Counted from the first letter of the stretch, positions 18,756 to 28,044 are shown. The stretch is 64,000 nucleotides of DNA from Lysobacteraceae bacterium CU05-9 (GCA_007556525.1 SWJS01000002.1:275282-339281); one strand, 5' to 3'. Program-made: numbers and translations. Notes: generated from the letters alone by a model not told the origin.

Positions 18756-19955
18756 ATGATCGGTTCCAGCCGCCAGCCCCTGGCCATCGGCCTGGCCTCC
18801 GCACTGTGGCTTGCCGCTGGGTTCGCGCCCGCGTGGGCGCAGGAGACAGACCATGCCTCGCACCATCCGGAAGCGAAGCCGGCTCCAGCTGCGACACCAT
18901 CGTCACCTGAGCCTGTTGACCCACACGCCGGCCACCAGCCGACTCCGACAGACACGATGTCCGATGATCACGGGGCCATGGACCACGGCTCCATGAAACA
19001 TGGGGCCGCGGACACTGCCGGCAGCGATCACTCCACGATGGATCACTCCACGATGGATCACTCCACGATGGATCACTCCACGATGGATCACTCCACGATG
19101 GATCACTCCACGATGGACCACTCGGCGATGGACCACTCCACGATGGACCACTCCGAGATGGATCACTCTGGCATGGACCACGCGTCGATGGGCCATCAGC
19201 CTGGTGCCAGCCAGGATCTTCCGGCGACCGCGGAGCCGCACGAGCCCATTCCTGTCATCACCCCGGCCGATCGAGCCGCGGCCTTCCAGGACCTCGACGA
19301 GCACGTGATGCACGGCACGTCGATCAACTCCTACTGGGCGCTTGATCGGCTCGAGGCGTGGGACGCGGATGAGGACGGCACCGGCATAGCCTGGGAAGCG
19401 AAAGCCTGGGTCGGCTCCGATTTGAACCGGCTCTGGCTCCGCAGCGAAGGCGAGCGTGCGGGCGGATCCACCGAGTCGGCGGATGTGGAAGTCCTGTACG
19501 GCCGTGCGATCGCACCATGGTGGGACGCAGTGGCCGGTGTCCGCCACGATTTCGGTTTTGGCGGTGGCCCGTCGCGCACCTATGCCGCGCTTGGCGTCAT
19601 TGGTCTTGCCCCGTACAAGTTCGAAGTCGAAGCCACGGCCTACCTGGGCGAGTCCGGCCAGGTCGGACTCGGGGCGGAAGCCGAATACGAAATGCTGTTC
19701 ACCAACCGGCTGATCGGCCAGTGGCTGGTCGAGGGCGAAGCCTGGAGCAAGGACGATCCGGCGGTTGGAATCGGCAGCGGGCTGAGCAAGGTCGAAGCCG
19801 GTTTCCGCCTGCGCTACGAGTTCCATCGGCAGTTCGCTCCCTACGTCGGGGTGGTGTGGGAGCGTGCCTACGGGGGCACGGCGGACCAACGTCGCGCGCA
19901 GTCCGGTGACATCGACGACACCCGGATCGTCGCCGGCGTTCGAATCTGGTTCTGA
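18756..19955 (+). CDS. copB: CopB, outer-membrane copper resistance protein (island copy)
   Basis: 399 residues from the ATG at 18756, ten bases after GGAGG. An ATG at 18747 overlapping the copA stop is possible but too close to that site. The signal peptide ends near APAWA. A long Met/His-rich region with DHSTM repeats (about 70-150) precedes the CopB barrel domain (EPIPVITPADRAAAFQDLDEH, WWDAVAGVRHDFGF, ending GVRIWF). Longer than the backbone CopB because of the extra repeat region. Partner of the CopA upstream. Confidence 0.94.
   Translation: MIGSSRQPLAIGLASALWLAAGFAPAWAQETDHASHHPEAKPAPAATPSSPEPVDPHAGHQPTPTDTMSDDHGAMDHGSMKHGAADTAGSDHSTMDHSTMDHSTMDHSTMDHSTMDHSTMDHSAMDHSTMDHSEMDHSGMDHASMGHQPGASQDLPATAEPHEPIPVITPADRAAAFQDLDEHVMHGTSINSYWALDRLEAWDADEDGTGIAWEAKAWVGSDLNRLWLRSEGERAGGSTESADVEVLYGRAIAPWWDAVAGVRHDFGFGGGPSRTYAALGVIGLAPYKFEVEATAYLGESGQVGLGAEAEYEMLFTNRLIGQWLVEGEAWSKDDPAVGIGSGLSKVEAGFRLRYEFHRQFAPYVGVVWERAYGGTADQRRAQSGDIDDTRIVAGVRIWF
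19026..19190 (+). repeat. 15-bp tandem repeat inside island copB
   Basis: Six perfect copies of GATCACTCCACGATG (19026-19115) followed by five degenerate copies. Each encodes DHSTM or a close variant. The unit differs in sequence from the one in the backbone copB but has the same length and reading, so the arrays expanded independently. Confidence 0.93.
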
Positions 19956-19968
19956 TGGGAGAACATAC

Positions 19969-20739
19969 ATGCAACTGAAGACACGCAAGCGTGTTTGGTT
20001 GATCGGGGTTCCGCTGGTTGTCGTGGCCGGTACGGCGGGCTTCATCTGGGGCGGCGTGTACAACGTCGCCGCCGATGACATGCACACGAAGCCCGTGCAG
20101 TTCCTGCTCGAAACCGCACGCGAGCGCTCCATCGTGGCACGTCTGGGACAGCTGAACGTGCCGTCGGATTTGGACGATCGCACACGGATCGTCCAGGGCG
20201 CGGGCAATTATGCGGCCATGTGCGCAGGGTGCCACTTGGCTCCGTCGATGGCCGAAACCGAGTTGAGCCAGGGCCTGTATCCCACGCCGCCGGACCTCAG
20301 CAAACACAAGGTCGACGTGGCCAAAGCGTTCTGGGTGATCAAGCACGGGATCAAGGCTAGCGGCATGCCCGCCTGGGGCAAGAACATGGGGGACGAGTAC
20401 ATCTGGAACATGGCCGCGTTCCTGCAGATGCTGCCCACGCTCGACGCGACTGCGTACAAGGAACTTGTCGACAGCAGCGAGGGCCATTCGCATGGCGGCG
20501 GCGAGACGCAAGGCCACCATGACGACGAAAAGGCCGAGGATCACCCTGCCCCATCCGAGCCGGGCAACAACTCCATGCCGCACGCGCACCCGCCGGGCGT
20601 GGACGACGATCACCACGGCCCGACACTCAGCGACACGGAAGTCGGGTTGGTGGACCACCGCCATCCCAACGGCAAGGTGGAGTCGCACCCTGCACCACAC
20701 ACGCCCGTGGCCGGTGACGGCCATGCGCACACCCATTGA
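19969..20739 (+). CDS. Membrane-anchored cytochrome c with His-rich tail
   Basis: 256 residues from the ATG at 19969; the upstream part of the frame lies in copB. One N-terminal membrane segment (about 9-27), then a class I cytochrome c domain with the heme motif CAGCH near 85 and a later Met ligand candidate (GMPAWGKNM). The C-terminal 80 residues are rich in His, Asp and Glu (HHDDEKAEDH, HAHPPGVDDDHHG, HAHTH) and probably bind metal. Within the cop operon it could take electrons from CopA-driven Cu(I) oxidation; that role is inference. Confidence 0.85.
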   Translation: MQLKTRKRVWLIGVPLVVVAGTAGFIWGGVYNVAADDMHTKPVQFLLETARERSIVARLGQLNVPSDLDDRTRIVQGAGNYAAMCAGCHLAPSMAETELSQGLYPTPPDLSKHKVDVAKAFWVIKHGIKASGMPAWGKNMGDEYIWNMAAFLQMLPTLDATAYKELVDSSEGHSHGGGETQGHHDDEKAEDHPAPSEPGNNSMPHAHPPGVDDDHHGPTLSDTEVGLVDHRHPNGKVESHPAPHTPVAGDGHAHTH

Positions 20740-20758
20740 TCTCCTTGGAGCCCACGCA

Positions 20759-21268
20759 ATGAACGCAACAGCAATCTCGTTCACCCTCGCACTGGCACTG
20801 GCCGTCGTGTCCCCCGCAATGGCGCAGGCGACACAGCCGCACGCACATCACCCCGCTGCCGCGGCATCTGCGGACGTCGACGTCCCAGTCACTGCAGAGG
20901 CCGCGGTCGCCGTAGCGGAGCGTTTCAACAGCGCCCTGTCCAGCGGCGATCTGGCCACGGTCGAAGCCCTGCTCGCTGCCGACGTTCTCATCCTCGAGTC
21001 CGGGGGCGCCGAACACAGCCGCGAGGAATACATGGGCCATCACGCAGTCAGCGATGCGGCGTTCCTCAAGGGCGCCCATCGCCAGCTGCTCCGTCAGCGT
21101 GCACGAACCGCTGGCGAGTTCGCGTGGGTCGGAACCGAAAGCGAGCTGCACGCCCAGAAGGACGGCAAGCCACTGACCGTCCAGAGCACCGAAACGATGG
21201 TGCTGAAGCAGACCGCCGACGGCTGGCGGATCGTCCACATCCACTGGTCCTCGCGGACCAAGCGCTGA
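20759..21268 (+). CDS. Secreted SnoaL-like / DUF4440-type protein
   Basis: 169 residues. The signal peptide ends at about AMAQA, then a short His/Ala-rich linker leads to a cone-shaped NTF2-like fold: AVAVAERFNSALSSGDL, LLAADVLILESGGAEHS, and DGWRIVHIHWSSR at the end, as in DUF4440/SnoaL-like proteins. TTGGAG precedes the ATG. Enzymatic function unknown; many such proteins bind small ligands. Its place between cytochrome c and the DUF411 gene puts it in the periplasmic copper module. Confidence 0.8.
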   Translation: MNATAISFTLALALAVVSPAMAQATQPHAHHPAAAASADVDVPVTAEAAVAVAERFNSALSSGDLATVEALLAADVLILESGGAEHSREEYMGHHAVSDAAFLKGAHRQLLRQRARTAGEFAWVGTESELHAQKDGKPLTVQSTETMVLKQTADGWRIVHIHWSSRTKR

Positions 21269-21282
21269 GTCGAGAGTTTGAA

Positions 21283-21807
21283 ATGACTACGCTCAGATTG
21301 CACCGCCTGACTTTTGTGGTCCTTGCCGTGGCTGGTCTGGGTGCTTGCACCCAGGATGCTTCATCCGCGCAACCCACAACCTCGCCCTCCGCACAGGTTG
21401 TCGTCCAATCAGCCGACGCGACTCCAGCAGCCCTGCCACGCATGACCGTCCACAAGACCCCGACCTGCGGGTGCTGCGGTGCCTGGATCGACCACGTGCA
21501 GAAGGCGGGCTTCACCGTGGATGTGCACGACATGGATGACCTGGGTCCGGTCAAGGAACGGCTGGGTGTCCCCTATGCAAAGGGCTCCTGCCACACGGCC
21601 GAGATCGGCGGATACGTCATCGAAGGCCACGTCCCGGCCGCGGACATCAAGCGTCTCCTCGAAGAAAAGCCGGACGCACGCGGCCTGGTCCTCCCAGGGA
21701 TGCCGCTTGGTTCTCCCGGCATGGAGGTTCCGGAGGGGCGACAGCAGCCGTACACGGTCGAGCTGGTCCATCGCGACGGAACCACTGAACCGTTCGCACA
21801 GCACTGA
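21283..21807 (+). CDS. DUF411 metal-binding lipoprotein
   Basis: 174 residues from the ATG at 21283. An N-terminal lipobox-like LGAC near residue 22 suggests a periplasmic lipoprotein. The DUF411 domain shows its marks: TPTCGCCGAWIDHVQKAGF, then GSCHTAEIGGYVIEGHVPA and GLVLPGMPLGSPGME. Proteins of this family occur in copper and silver resistance loci and carry conserved Cys and Met residues for Cu(I). Genes on both sides are copper-related, with short spacing on the upstream side. Confidence 0.9.
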   Translation: MTTLRLHRLTFVVLAVAGLGACTQDASSAQPTTSPSAQVVVQSADATPAALPRMTVHKTPTCGCCGAWIDHVQKAGFTVDVHDMDDLGPVKERLGVPYAKGSCHTAEIGGYVIEGHVPAADIKRLLEEKPDARGLVLPGMPLGSPGMEVPEGRQQPYTVELVHRDGTTEPFAQH

Positions 21808-21877
21808 TCCGTCGCAGCAACAGGGGGCGGTGTTGCGGGCGCGCCGATTCTCGCCCGCAAGAAAGAAGGAGAACCAC

Positions 21878-22228
21878 ATGACTCACCATTCCGCCGCACA
21901 CCGGTCCCAGGCCATGAACGAGTGCATCGACAACTGCACGCAGTGTCATGACATCTGCCTGGAGACCATCAACTACTGCCTGACCAAAGGAGGTGCCCAC
22001 GCGACCCCAGAGCACATTGCACTACTTGCGACGTGTGCCGATATCTGCGCAACCAGTGCCGACGCGATGCTGCGCGGTGCCAGCGCTCACGACGTGGTTT
22101 GCGGTGCCTGCGCGGAGATCTGCCGCCAGTGCGCCGATGCATGCGACGCCATGAACGACCCGGAGATGGCGCGCTGCGCCGAAGTTTGTCGCCGTTGCGC
22201 GGAAAGCTGCAGCGCCATGGCGGCTTGA
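21878..22228 (+). CDS. Csp-type four-helix-bundle copper storage protein
   Basis: 116 residues with 16 Cys, no signal peptide, and an AAGGAG ribosome-binding site. Cys pairs in CxxxC/CxxC spacing run along all four helices (ECIDNCTQCHDIC, CADICATSADAM, CGACAEICRQCADAC, CAEVCRRCAESC), as in the cytosolic copper storage protein Csp3, which packs many Cu(I) ions in its core. A second, lower-GC copy lies at 60819-61169. It probably buffers cytosolic copper while efflux pumps are induced. Confidence 0.92.
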   Translation: MTHHSAAHRSQAMNECIDNCTQCHDICLETINYCLTKGGAHATPEHIALLATCADICATSADAMLRGASAHDVVCGACAEICRQCADACDAMNDPEMARCAEVCRRCAESCSAMAA

Positions 22229-22234
22229 CGCGTC

Positions 22235-22263
22235 GAGGATCCCGCCTGAGCGGCGGGATCCTC
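22235..22263 (+). terminator. Strong hairpin after csp
   Basis: Twelve-base-pair perfect stem GAGGATCCCGCC / GGCGGGATCCTC with a five-base loop just after the csp stop. No T tract follows, so it may stabilise the 3' end or act as a weak terminator. Confidence 0.6.
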
Positions 22264-22389
22264 ATCTCAAATATCAAAAGCCGACCAACCGTGGTTCGGT
22301 GACAGCCCGACACCTAACGCTTGTCGGATCCAACACAGCACGGCGCCGAACGGGGCTTTGCATCACATTCGCAATGAGGATTTATCCCT

Positions 22390-22773
22390 ATGAAATCATC
22401 AAACGTCCTTCGCTCTTTCGCGCTCGTACTCGCAATCGCGGCAGGGCAGTTTTCGCTGCAGGTCGCGCGCGCCCACGCGGCGTTACAGCAGTCCACACCG
22501 GCAGCAAATGCGATCGTGGCCTCCCCAAGCCAGATCGATCTCGTGTTCAACGAGACGCTGATTCCGCGGGCGTCGCGTCTCAAGTTGCTCATGAAGCACG
22601 GGAGTTCCACCATGCCGATCGAGAATTTCACGACCAAGATCGTCAACAACGGTAAGACCCTGCGTGCCAAGTTGCCCCAGCCGCTGACTCCGGGCGTCTA
22701 TACCGTGGAATACCGCGCCGTTGGAGGCGACAACCACCCCATGACCGGCAATTTCAGTTTCACGGTGCGCTGA
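22390..22773 (+). CDS. copC: CopC, periplasmic copper-binding protein
   Basis: 127 residues. The signal peptide ends at about VARA, leaving a mature N-terminal His (HAALQQSTPA), one of the known copper ligands of CopC. The beta-sandwich shows SPSQIDLVFNETLIPRAS and VEYRAVGGDNHPMTGNFSFTV with the Asp-Asn-His ligand region. It carries Cu(II) in the periplasm and hands it to CopD, encoded ten bases downstream. Confidence 0.94.
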   Translation: MKSSNVLRSFALVLAIAAGQFSLQVARAHAALQQSTPAANAIVASPSQIDLVFNETLIPRASRLKLLMKHGSSTMPIENFTTKIVNNGKTLRAKLPQPLTPGVYTVEYRAVGGDNHPMTGNFSFTVR

Positions 22774-22783
22774 GGAGCAACAA

Positions 22784-23713
22784 ATGTTCGACGTCTCGGC
22801 TTATGCACTGAGATTCCTGGAATACATGGTTCTCATGGTTCTTTTCGGGGTTCCGCTGTTCGGCTGGTATGGTTTGCGGCGACCGGCACTCGCCGACGCC
22901 CTGGCCGGATGGCCCTTCATGGGCATTCTGTTGGTGAGTGCCGCCGTCGGGCTCGTGCTCACCGGGGCCGATGTCGTATTCAAGACCGCCGGCATCATGG
23001 GAATGCCGATTGCCGACGTTGATCGCGAATCGCTTGGCTGGTATCTGCTCGAAACGTCCGCGGGCCGCGCAGCCATGGCGAGAAGCGTGCTGCTGATCGC
23101 CATGGCGTTCTTGCTCGGGTGGCATCGTCGTCGCGGGACGGTGGAGTCCGCCTTCCCGCTGGCGGCGACGCTGGCGGGCGGCGCACTCGCTTCGCTGGCA
23201 TGGAACGGCCACGCCGCTGCTGGCGAGGGCATGGCAGGTGCGGTCCGGCTTGCCGCGGGTCTCGTCCACCTTCTCGCAGCAGGCGGCTGGGTCGCAGCGG
23301 TCTTGATGTTCTTGGGGATGCTCCTGCAAGGCAAGGAAGCCTCCCGCAACGACCGCCTGCGATCCACGCATGATTTTCTACATGGCTTTTCGACGCTGGG
23401 CACGATTTTCGTAGCTGCGCTCATCGTGTCCGGTATCGCGCACTACGGTGATCTCACCGCTTGGTCCTTGCCGACGCTGGTGCAAAGCACCTACGGAAAC
23501 CTGTTGCTGGTCAAGCTCGCTCTATTCGGCGGAATGCTCGGACTGGGAGCGCTGCACCGTTGGGCGCTGGTGCCACGCCTGGGACGGGCGTTGACCAGCG
23601 GAAACCCTGCGCAGGAAGTGCGCGCCCTGCGGCAGAGCGTTACGGCCGAGGCCGCACTGGCCATCTTGATCGTGATTGTTGTTTCAGTGCTTGGGACGCT
23701 CAGCCCTGTGTAG
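22784..23713 (+). CDS. copD: CopD, inner-membrane copper protein
   Basis: 309 residues with about eight hydrophobic segments, as in the CopD family. Conserved features include WNGHAAAGEG and the AGLVHLLAAGGWVAAV segment, where His residues face the membrane, and FSTLGTIFVAALIVSGIAHY. Works with CopC, probably bringing copper across the inner membrane or handling it there. Ten bases separate it from copC, so the two form one unit. Confidence 0.92.
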   Translation: MFDVSAYALRFLEYMVLMVLFGVPLFGWYGLRRPALADALAGWPFMGILLVSAAVGLVLTGADVVFKTAGIMGMPIADVDRESLGWYLLETSAGRAAMARSVLLIAMAFLLGWHRRRGTVESAFPLAATLAGGALASLAWNGHAAAGEGMAGAVRLAAGLVHLLAAGGWVAAVLMFLGMLLQGKEASRNDRLRSTHDFLHGFSTLGTIFVAALIVSGIAHYGDLTAWSLPTLVQSTYGNLLLVKLALFGGMLGLGALHRWALVPRLGRALTSGNPAQEVRALRQSVTAEAALAILIVIVVSVLGTLSPV

Positions 23714-23784
23714 GGGTTGCAATCCATACGGCAGCTCGAGGCTGGCACCGAAGGCAACGGGCATCAGCGCGGGGGCCGCACCAC

Positions 23785-23815
23785 TTGACTCTGGACCGTG
23801 GTCAAGGGCACACTC
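23785..23815 (+). promoter_or_regulatory. MerR-type promoter and operator for merR-copA(ATPase)
   Basis: TTGACT (23785-23790) and a weak ACACTC (23810-23815) are separated by 19 bases, the over-long spacer typical of promoters activated by MerR-family proteins. The spacer contains the dyad CTGGACC-GT-GGTCAAG. It lies 28 bases upstream of the regulator gene, so the regulator probably controls its own operon with the ATPase. Confidence 0.7.
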
Positions 23816-23842
23816 GGAATCTGGTCTAGCGGAGCGCCCACC

Positions 23843-24241
23843 ATGCAGATAGGTCAACTCGCCAAGCGGACACACGTGCCCATCGACACGATCCGCTACT
23901 ACGAGAGCCACGGCATCCTGCCCGCCCCTGCCCGTCTCAATTCGGGATATCGATCCTACGGCGACGCCGACGTGGCGCGCCTGCATTTCGTGCGTCGCGC
24001 CAAGGCGCTCGGCTTCACGCTGCGCGAGATCAGCGAGCTGCTGCAGCTCTCCGGGCGGTCGGGTGAGGACATGGCGGGGGTGCGTGGGTCGGCGGCGGCA
24101 CGCCTCGCCGACGTCGAGCGCAAGCTGGACGAACTCACCCGCATCCGCGATGGGTTGCGCCAACTCGTCACCGCCTGCCCTGGGCATGGCGGTGTCGAGA
24201 ACTGCCCGATCCTGGGCGCCTTGTTGAAGGAAGACGCATGA
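23843..24241 (+). CDS. MerR-family heavy-metal-responsive regulator
   Basis: 132 residues from the ATG at 23843. The N-terminal winged helix reads [20 protein letters not shown] and [20 protein letters not shown], followed by a long dimerisation helix. The C-terminal loop [14 protein letters not shown] carries two Cys separated by eight residues plus a His, the metal-sensing loop. CueR spaces its two Cys by seven, so this may belong to the related group of broader heavy-metal sensors, but the next gene is a copper ATPase, with which it overlaps by 4 bases. Confidence 0.9.
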   Translation: MQIGQLAKRTHVPIDTIRYYESHGILPAPARLNSGYRSYGDADVARLHFVRRAKALGFTLREISELLQLSGRSGEDMAGVRGSAAARLADVERKLDELTRIRDGLRQLVTACPGHGGVENCPILGALLKEDA

Positions 24242-26610
24242 ACACGCACGAGTCCCACCAGCAGGCCCACGGACATGGCGGCAACACTGCCGCGCACGCG
24301 CCTGAAGGCGGCCAGCAAACCGCGCCGCCCGGAATGGTGACGGATCCGGTCTGCGGCATGAACGTCGATCCGAAGTCCTCGCCCCACCACGCCGAACATG
24401 CCGGCACGACATACCACTTCTGCTCGGGGGGCTGCCGCACGAAGTTCGTCGCCGCCCCCGGCAAGTACCTCGCTCCGACTTCGGCCGAGCCTGCGCCTGC
24501 GGTTCCGGGCGCCATGTACATCTGCCCGATGCATCCCGAGATCCGCCAGGATCATCCCGGCACCTGCCCGATCTGCGGCATGGCACTGGAGCCGGAGATG
24601 CCCGGGCTTGACGACGAAGAGAACCCGGAGCTCGTCGACTTCAGCCGCCGCTTCTGGTGGACGCTGCCGCTGACGCTGGTCGTGCTGGTACTGGCCATGG
24701 TCGGTCACCAGTTCGCCTGGCTGCCGACCGATGTGCGGACCTGGCTAGAGCTGGTGCTCACCGCGCCAGTGGTGCTCTGGGCCGGCTGGCCGTTCTTCGT
24801 TCGCTGCGTCCAGTCGATCCGCAACCGCAGCCCGAACATGTGGACGCTGATCGGGATCGGCGTAGCGGCTGCCTTCGGCTACAGCGTCGTCGCGACCGTG
24901 GCCCCCGGCCTGTTCCCGGACTCGTTCCGCGAGCACAGCCGCGTGGGCGTGTACTTCGAAGCCGCCGCGGTGATCGTCTCGCTCACCCTGCTCGGGCAGT
25001 TGCTGGAGCTGCGGGCCCGCTCCAGGACGTCTGCCGCGATCAAGTCGCTGCTGGGCCTCGCACCGAAGACCGCTCGCCGCCTGCGCGACGACGGCACCGA
25101 GGAGAACATCGAGCTGAGCCACGTCCATGTCGGCGACCGCCTGCGTGTGCGCCCCGGCGAGAAGGTCCCCGTCGACGGCAAGGTGCTGGAAGGCCGATCC
25201 AACATCGACGAGTCGATGCTGACCGGCGAACCGATCCCGGTCGAGAAGGCGGCCGGCGACAGGGTCATCGGCGCCACCATGAACGCCACGGGCAGCCTGG
25301 TGATCCAGGCCCAGAAGGTCGGTTCGGAAACCGTGCTGTCGCAAATCGTGCAACTGGTGGCGCAGGCGCAGCGCTCGCGTGCGCCGATGCAGCGCATGGC
25401 CGACAAGGTCGCCTTCTGGTTCGTGCTCGCGGTGCTGGCGATCGCGGTCGCCACGCTGCTGGTCTGGGGATTCTTCGGCCCGGAGCCGTCGTGGACCTAC
25501 GCCGTGCTCAACGCGGTGTCGGTGCTGATCATCGCCTGCCCCTGCGCGCTGGGCCTGGCGACGCCAATGTCGATCATGGTGGCCACCGGCCGCGCCGCGC
25601 AGGGCGGCGTGCTGTTCCGCGATGCCGAGGCGATCGAGAACTTCCGCCGCATCGACACGCTCATCGTCGACAAGACCGGCACGCTCACCGAAGGCAGGCC
25701 CGCGTTCCGGGAGACGATTGCGGCGAATGGTTTTACGGAGGACGAGGTGCTGCGCCTGGCTGCCAGCCTGGACCAGGGCAGCGAACACCCGCTGGCCGAT
25801 GCCATCGTCGCCGAGGCGCGTCGTCGCGGCCTGGCGTTGGAGACGCCGCAGGACTTCGAATCGTCCACCGGCATCGGCGTGCGCGGCACGGTAGGGGCGC
25901 TCACGCTGGCGATCGGCAACACACAGCTGATGCGGGAACAGGGCGTCGACCCAGCCTCGCTGCAGGCGCAGGCCGAGACGCTGCGTCACGAAGGCGCGAG
26001 CGTCATGTACCTCGCGGTCGACGGGGCCCTGGCCGGACTCATCGCCGTGGCCGACCCGATCAAGGCCTCCTCGCGCGAAGCCATCCGGGCCCTGCAGGCT
26101 GACGGCCTGCGCATCGTGATGGCCACCGGCGACGGCGTGGCCACCGCAAATGCCGTCGCGCGCGAACTGGGCATCGACGAGGTGCACGGCGAGGTGCGGC
26201 CGAAGGACAAGATCGACCTCGTGCAGCGGCTGCAGGCCGAAGGCCACAGGGTCGCGATGGCCGGCGACGGCATCAACGACGCCCCGGCACTGGCCGGCGC
26301 CGACATCGGCATCGCCATGGGCACCGGCACGGACGTCGCCATGTCGAGCGCGCAGGTGACCTTGGTCAAGGGCGACCTGCGCGGCATCGTGCGCGCGCGC
26401 AAGCTGTCCAGTGCCACCGTGGCGAACATGAAGCAGAACCTGACCTTCGCATTCCTCTACAACGCACTCGGCGTCCCGATCGCCGCGGGCGTGCTGTATC
26501 CGGTGTTTGGCCTGCTGCTCAGCCCGATGGTGGCGGCGCTGGCAATGAGCCTCAGTTCAGTATCGGTGGTAGCTAATGCTCTTCGACTGGGCAAGACCCG
26601 GTTCGAATAA
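24238..26610 (+). CDS. Copper-translocating P1B-type ATPase, CPC motif
   Basis: 790 residues. N-terminal His-rich tail, YHS domain ([12 protein letters not shown] with FCSGGC), then a heavy-metal-binding domain (YICPMHPEI with [10 protein letters not shown]). The P1B core follows with CPC at 434-436, phosphorylated Asp 478 in DKTGTLTEG, the HP motif in GSEHPLAD and [10 protein letters not shown]. The last two segments have YN and MxxSS (MSLSS), which mark Cu(I) pumps. It exports cytosolic Cu(I). Start overlaps the regulator stop by ATGA. The YHS plus CPMHP layout resembles SilP/CopF-type pumps, so silver is also possible. Confidence 0.95.
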   Translation: MNTHESHQQAHGHGGNTAAHAPEGGQQTAPPGMVTDPVCGMNVDPKSSPHHAEHAGTTYHFCSGGCRTKFVAAPGKYLAPTSAEPAPAVPGAMYICPMHPEIRQDHPGTCPICGMALEPEMPGLDDEENPELVDFSRRFWWTLPLTLVVLVLAMVGHQFAWLPTDVRTWLELVLTAPVVLWAGWPFFVRCVQSIRNRSPNMWTLIGIGVAAAFGYSVVATVAPGLFPDSFREHSRVGVYFEAAAVIVSLTLLGQLLELRARSRTSAAIKSLLGLAPKTARRLRDDGTEENIELSHVHVGDRLRVRPGEKVPVDGKVLEGRSNIDESMLTGEPIPVEKAAGDRVIGATMNATGSLVIQAQKVGSETVLSQIVQLVAQAQRSRAPMQRMADKVAFWFVLAVLAIAVATLLVWGFFGPEPSWTYAVLNAVSVLIIACPCALGLATPMSIMVATGRAAQGGVLFRDAEAIENFRRIDTLIVDKTGTLTEGRPAFRETIAANGFTEDEVLRLAASLDQGSEHPLADAIVAEARRRGLALETPQDFESSTGIGVRGTVGALTLAIGNTQLMREQGVDPASLQAQAETLRHEGASVMYLAVDGALAGLIAVADPIKASSREAIRALQADGLRIVMATGDGVATANAVARELGIDEVHGEVRPKDKIDLVQRLQAEGHRVAMAGDGINDAPALAGADIGIAMGTGTDVAMSSAQVTLVKGDLRGIVRARKLSSATVANMKQNLTFAFLYNALGVPIAAGVLYPVFGLLLSPMVAALAMSLSSVSVVANALRLGKTRFE

Positions 26611-26676
26611 CTGCCAGGCGGGTGTGCCGGGAACCGCGCCCATGGCATCACAATCACGTTCCCTGGAGCTCATCAA

Positions 26677-26946
26677 ATGAAAATTGCAGCCATGGCGTCA
26701 GCGTTGCTCCTGTCACTGGCCGTCGTTACCCCGGTGGCAGCCGCCGAGCCGCCGGCAAAAGACCGCGCCGCACACGAATCTCACAAGCAGGCCACCGGAG
26801 CGCAGGATTTCGCCGCTCTGGACAAGAACAAAGACGGCTCGCTGTCGAAGGAAGAGATGGCGAAGCATCCGATGGCCGCACACTTCGGCATGATGGATAC
26901 AGACAAGAATGGCAAGCTGAGCAAGAGCGAATACGAAAGCATGTAG
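26677..26946 (+). CDS. Periplasmic EF-hand protein (island copy)
   Basis: 89 residues. Signal peptide to about AAA at 22, then two EF-hand loops DKNKDGSLSKEE and DTDKNGKLSKSE. It resembles the backbone protein at 11966-12274, sharing the HPM-HFGMMD linker. CTGGAG gives a ribosome-binding site. It closes the copper block; role in metal resistance is inferred only from position. Confidence 0.82.
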   Translation: MKIAAMASALLLSLAVVTPVAAAEPPAKDRAAHESHKQATGAQDFAALDKNKDGSLSKEEMAKHPMAAHFGMMDTDKNGKLSKSEYESM

Positions 26947-26977
26947 GAGCTATGTCGCCCGGCTGCGGCCATTCGAC

Positions 26978-27115
26978 CTAGCGTGCTGCGACCAGCGCGG
27001 GGGCGAACCCGCCGCCAGGCGTGCGGAAGTTGGTGGTCTGCCTCTGGTCCAAACGCGCCGAAAACCTCAGCGGCATTCCTCGGGAGGCGTAACAGCGGAT
27101 GTCGATCTTCAGCTG
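26978..27115 (-). pseudogene. Remnant of an ATP-grasp protein, C-terminal 45 codons
   Basis: The minus strand encodes IDIRCYASRGMPLRFSARLD followed by QRQTTNFRTPGGGFAPAL and a stop. This matches in order the C-terminus of the full ATP-grasp protein at 50531-51832 (ADVRCFASEAGVLLFAARLY, then QGQTTNMRTPGGGFA). No upstream part is present; the sequence changes directly into ATPase remnants on the other strand. Confidence 0.8.
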
Positions 27116-27159
27116 CCAAGCTTTCTGCCCATTCTGCGCTCGCCCGGCGGTACCAGTTG

Positions 27160-27675
27160 CTGCGCGATGTGGGGATTGATGGCGGCATGGGGGTTTGCGG
27201 AACCGTGGCCGGTCACACGCTTGCGCTGGGCAATACCGCACTCATGGACGACCTGGGCGCCAACCCGGCGCGCACGTCGACGTGGCCGAACGGATGCGTC
27301 GCGAGGGCACCAGCGCCATGTTCCTCGCCGTTGACGGTCGACTGGCGGGCCTGATCGCTGTCGCCGACCCGATCAAGACGTCGGCCGCGACCGCCATCAA
27401 TGAGCTGCACGCCGCCGGGCTGCGCATCATCATGGCCACCGGCGACGGGCTCACCACCGCCCAGGCCCTGGCCACCGACCTAGGCCTGGACGAGGTGCAT
27501 GGTGGCCGCAGCCGACGTCGGGAGCGCCATGGGCACAGGCACCGACGTCGCGATGTCCAGTGCCCAGATCACCCTGGTCAAGGGCGACCTGCGGGGCATC
27601 CTGCGCGCCCGGAAGATCTCCCAGGCCACCGTGGCCAACATGAAGCAGAACCTCACCTTCGCGTCTACGTGGTAA
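27160..27675 (+). pseudogene. P1B-type ATPase remnant, middle and C-terminal part
   Basis: Two frames together read like the region after the phosphorylation site of a copper ATPase: GGMGVCGTVAGHTLALGNTA, then after a frameshift near 27270 REGTSAMFLAVDGRLAGLIA and AGLRIIMATGDGLTTAQALA. About 40 codons, including the essential GDGIND motif, are deleted near 27510, and the frame resumes at [20 protein letters not shown], stopping inside NLTFASTW. No N-terminal half is here. A complementary N-terminal piece lies at 46639-47127. Confidence 0.88.
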
Positions 27676-27684
27676 GCTCAAGTC

Positions 27685-28044
27685 ATGGCCCGTCTTCGCC
27701 ACCGGAACTGGTTCAAGCGCACCGTCTTCCTCGCGATGGCGGCGCTGCTCTGGTCGCAGTTCGCGCTGGCCGGCCATGGCGAGTGCCTGGACCTCCCAGG
27801 CACGCCGGCGGCGCTGGTCGCTGCCGCCACCGACACCCGCCAGCAACTGGACAGGCTCCTCGCCATGCACGAACGGATGGAGCGTGCCATCCACGCTTGG
27901 GCCGCGCTGCCGGACTCCATTCCGACGGGCGACGATGTCTGCGCATTGATCGAAGCTGTAGCCGCGGCGGAAGGCGGCAAGTTCGTCAGATCCACCCCGC
28001 GACGACTCATCGGGCGCCGCCTCGCTCAGGAGAATCTGCCATGA
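27685..28044 (+). CDS. Secreted or anchored hypothetical protein
   Basis: 119 residues. A basic start (MARLRHRNWFKR) and a hydrophobic stretch at about 13-29 ending ALAGHGEC form a signal peptide. The rest is helical and Ala/Leu/Arg-rich with two further Cys. I do not recognise the family. It overlaps the next gene by 4 bases, the first link of a tight cluster leading to the CPD ATPase. Confidence 0.65.
   Translation: MARLRHRNWFKRTVFLAMAALLWSQFALAGHGECLDLPGTPAALVAAATDTRQQLDRLLAMHERMERAIHAWAALPDSIPTGDDVCALIEAVAAAEGGKFVRSTPRRLIGRRLAQENLP

Noticed and set aside
22760..23424. Two 200-codon minus-strand frames opposite copD
   Set aside because: Low-complexity, Arg/Gly-rich antisense readings of a clear membrane protein gene.
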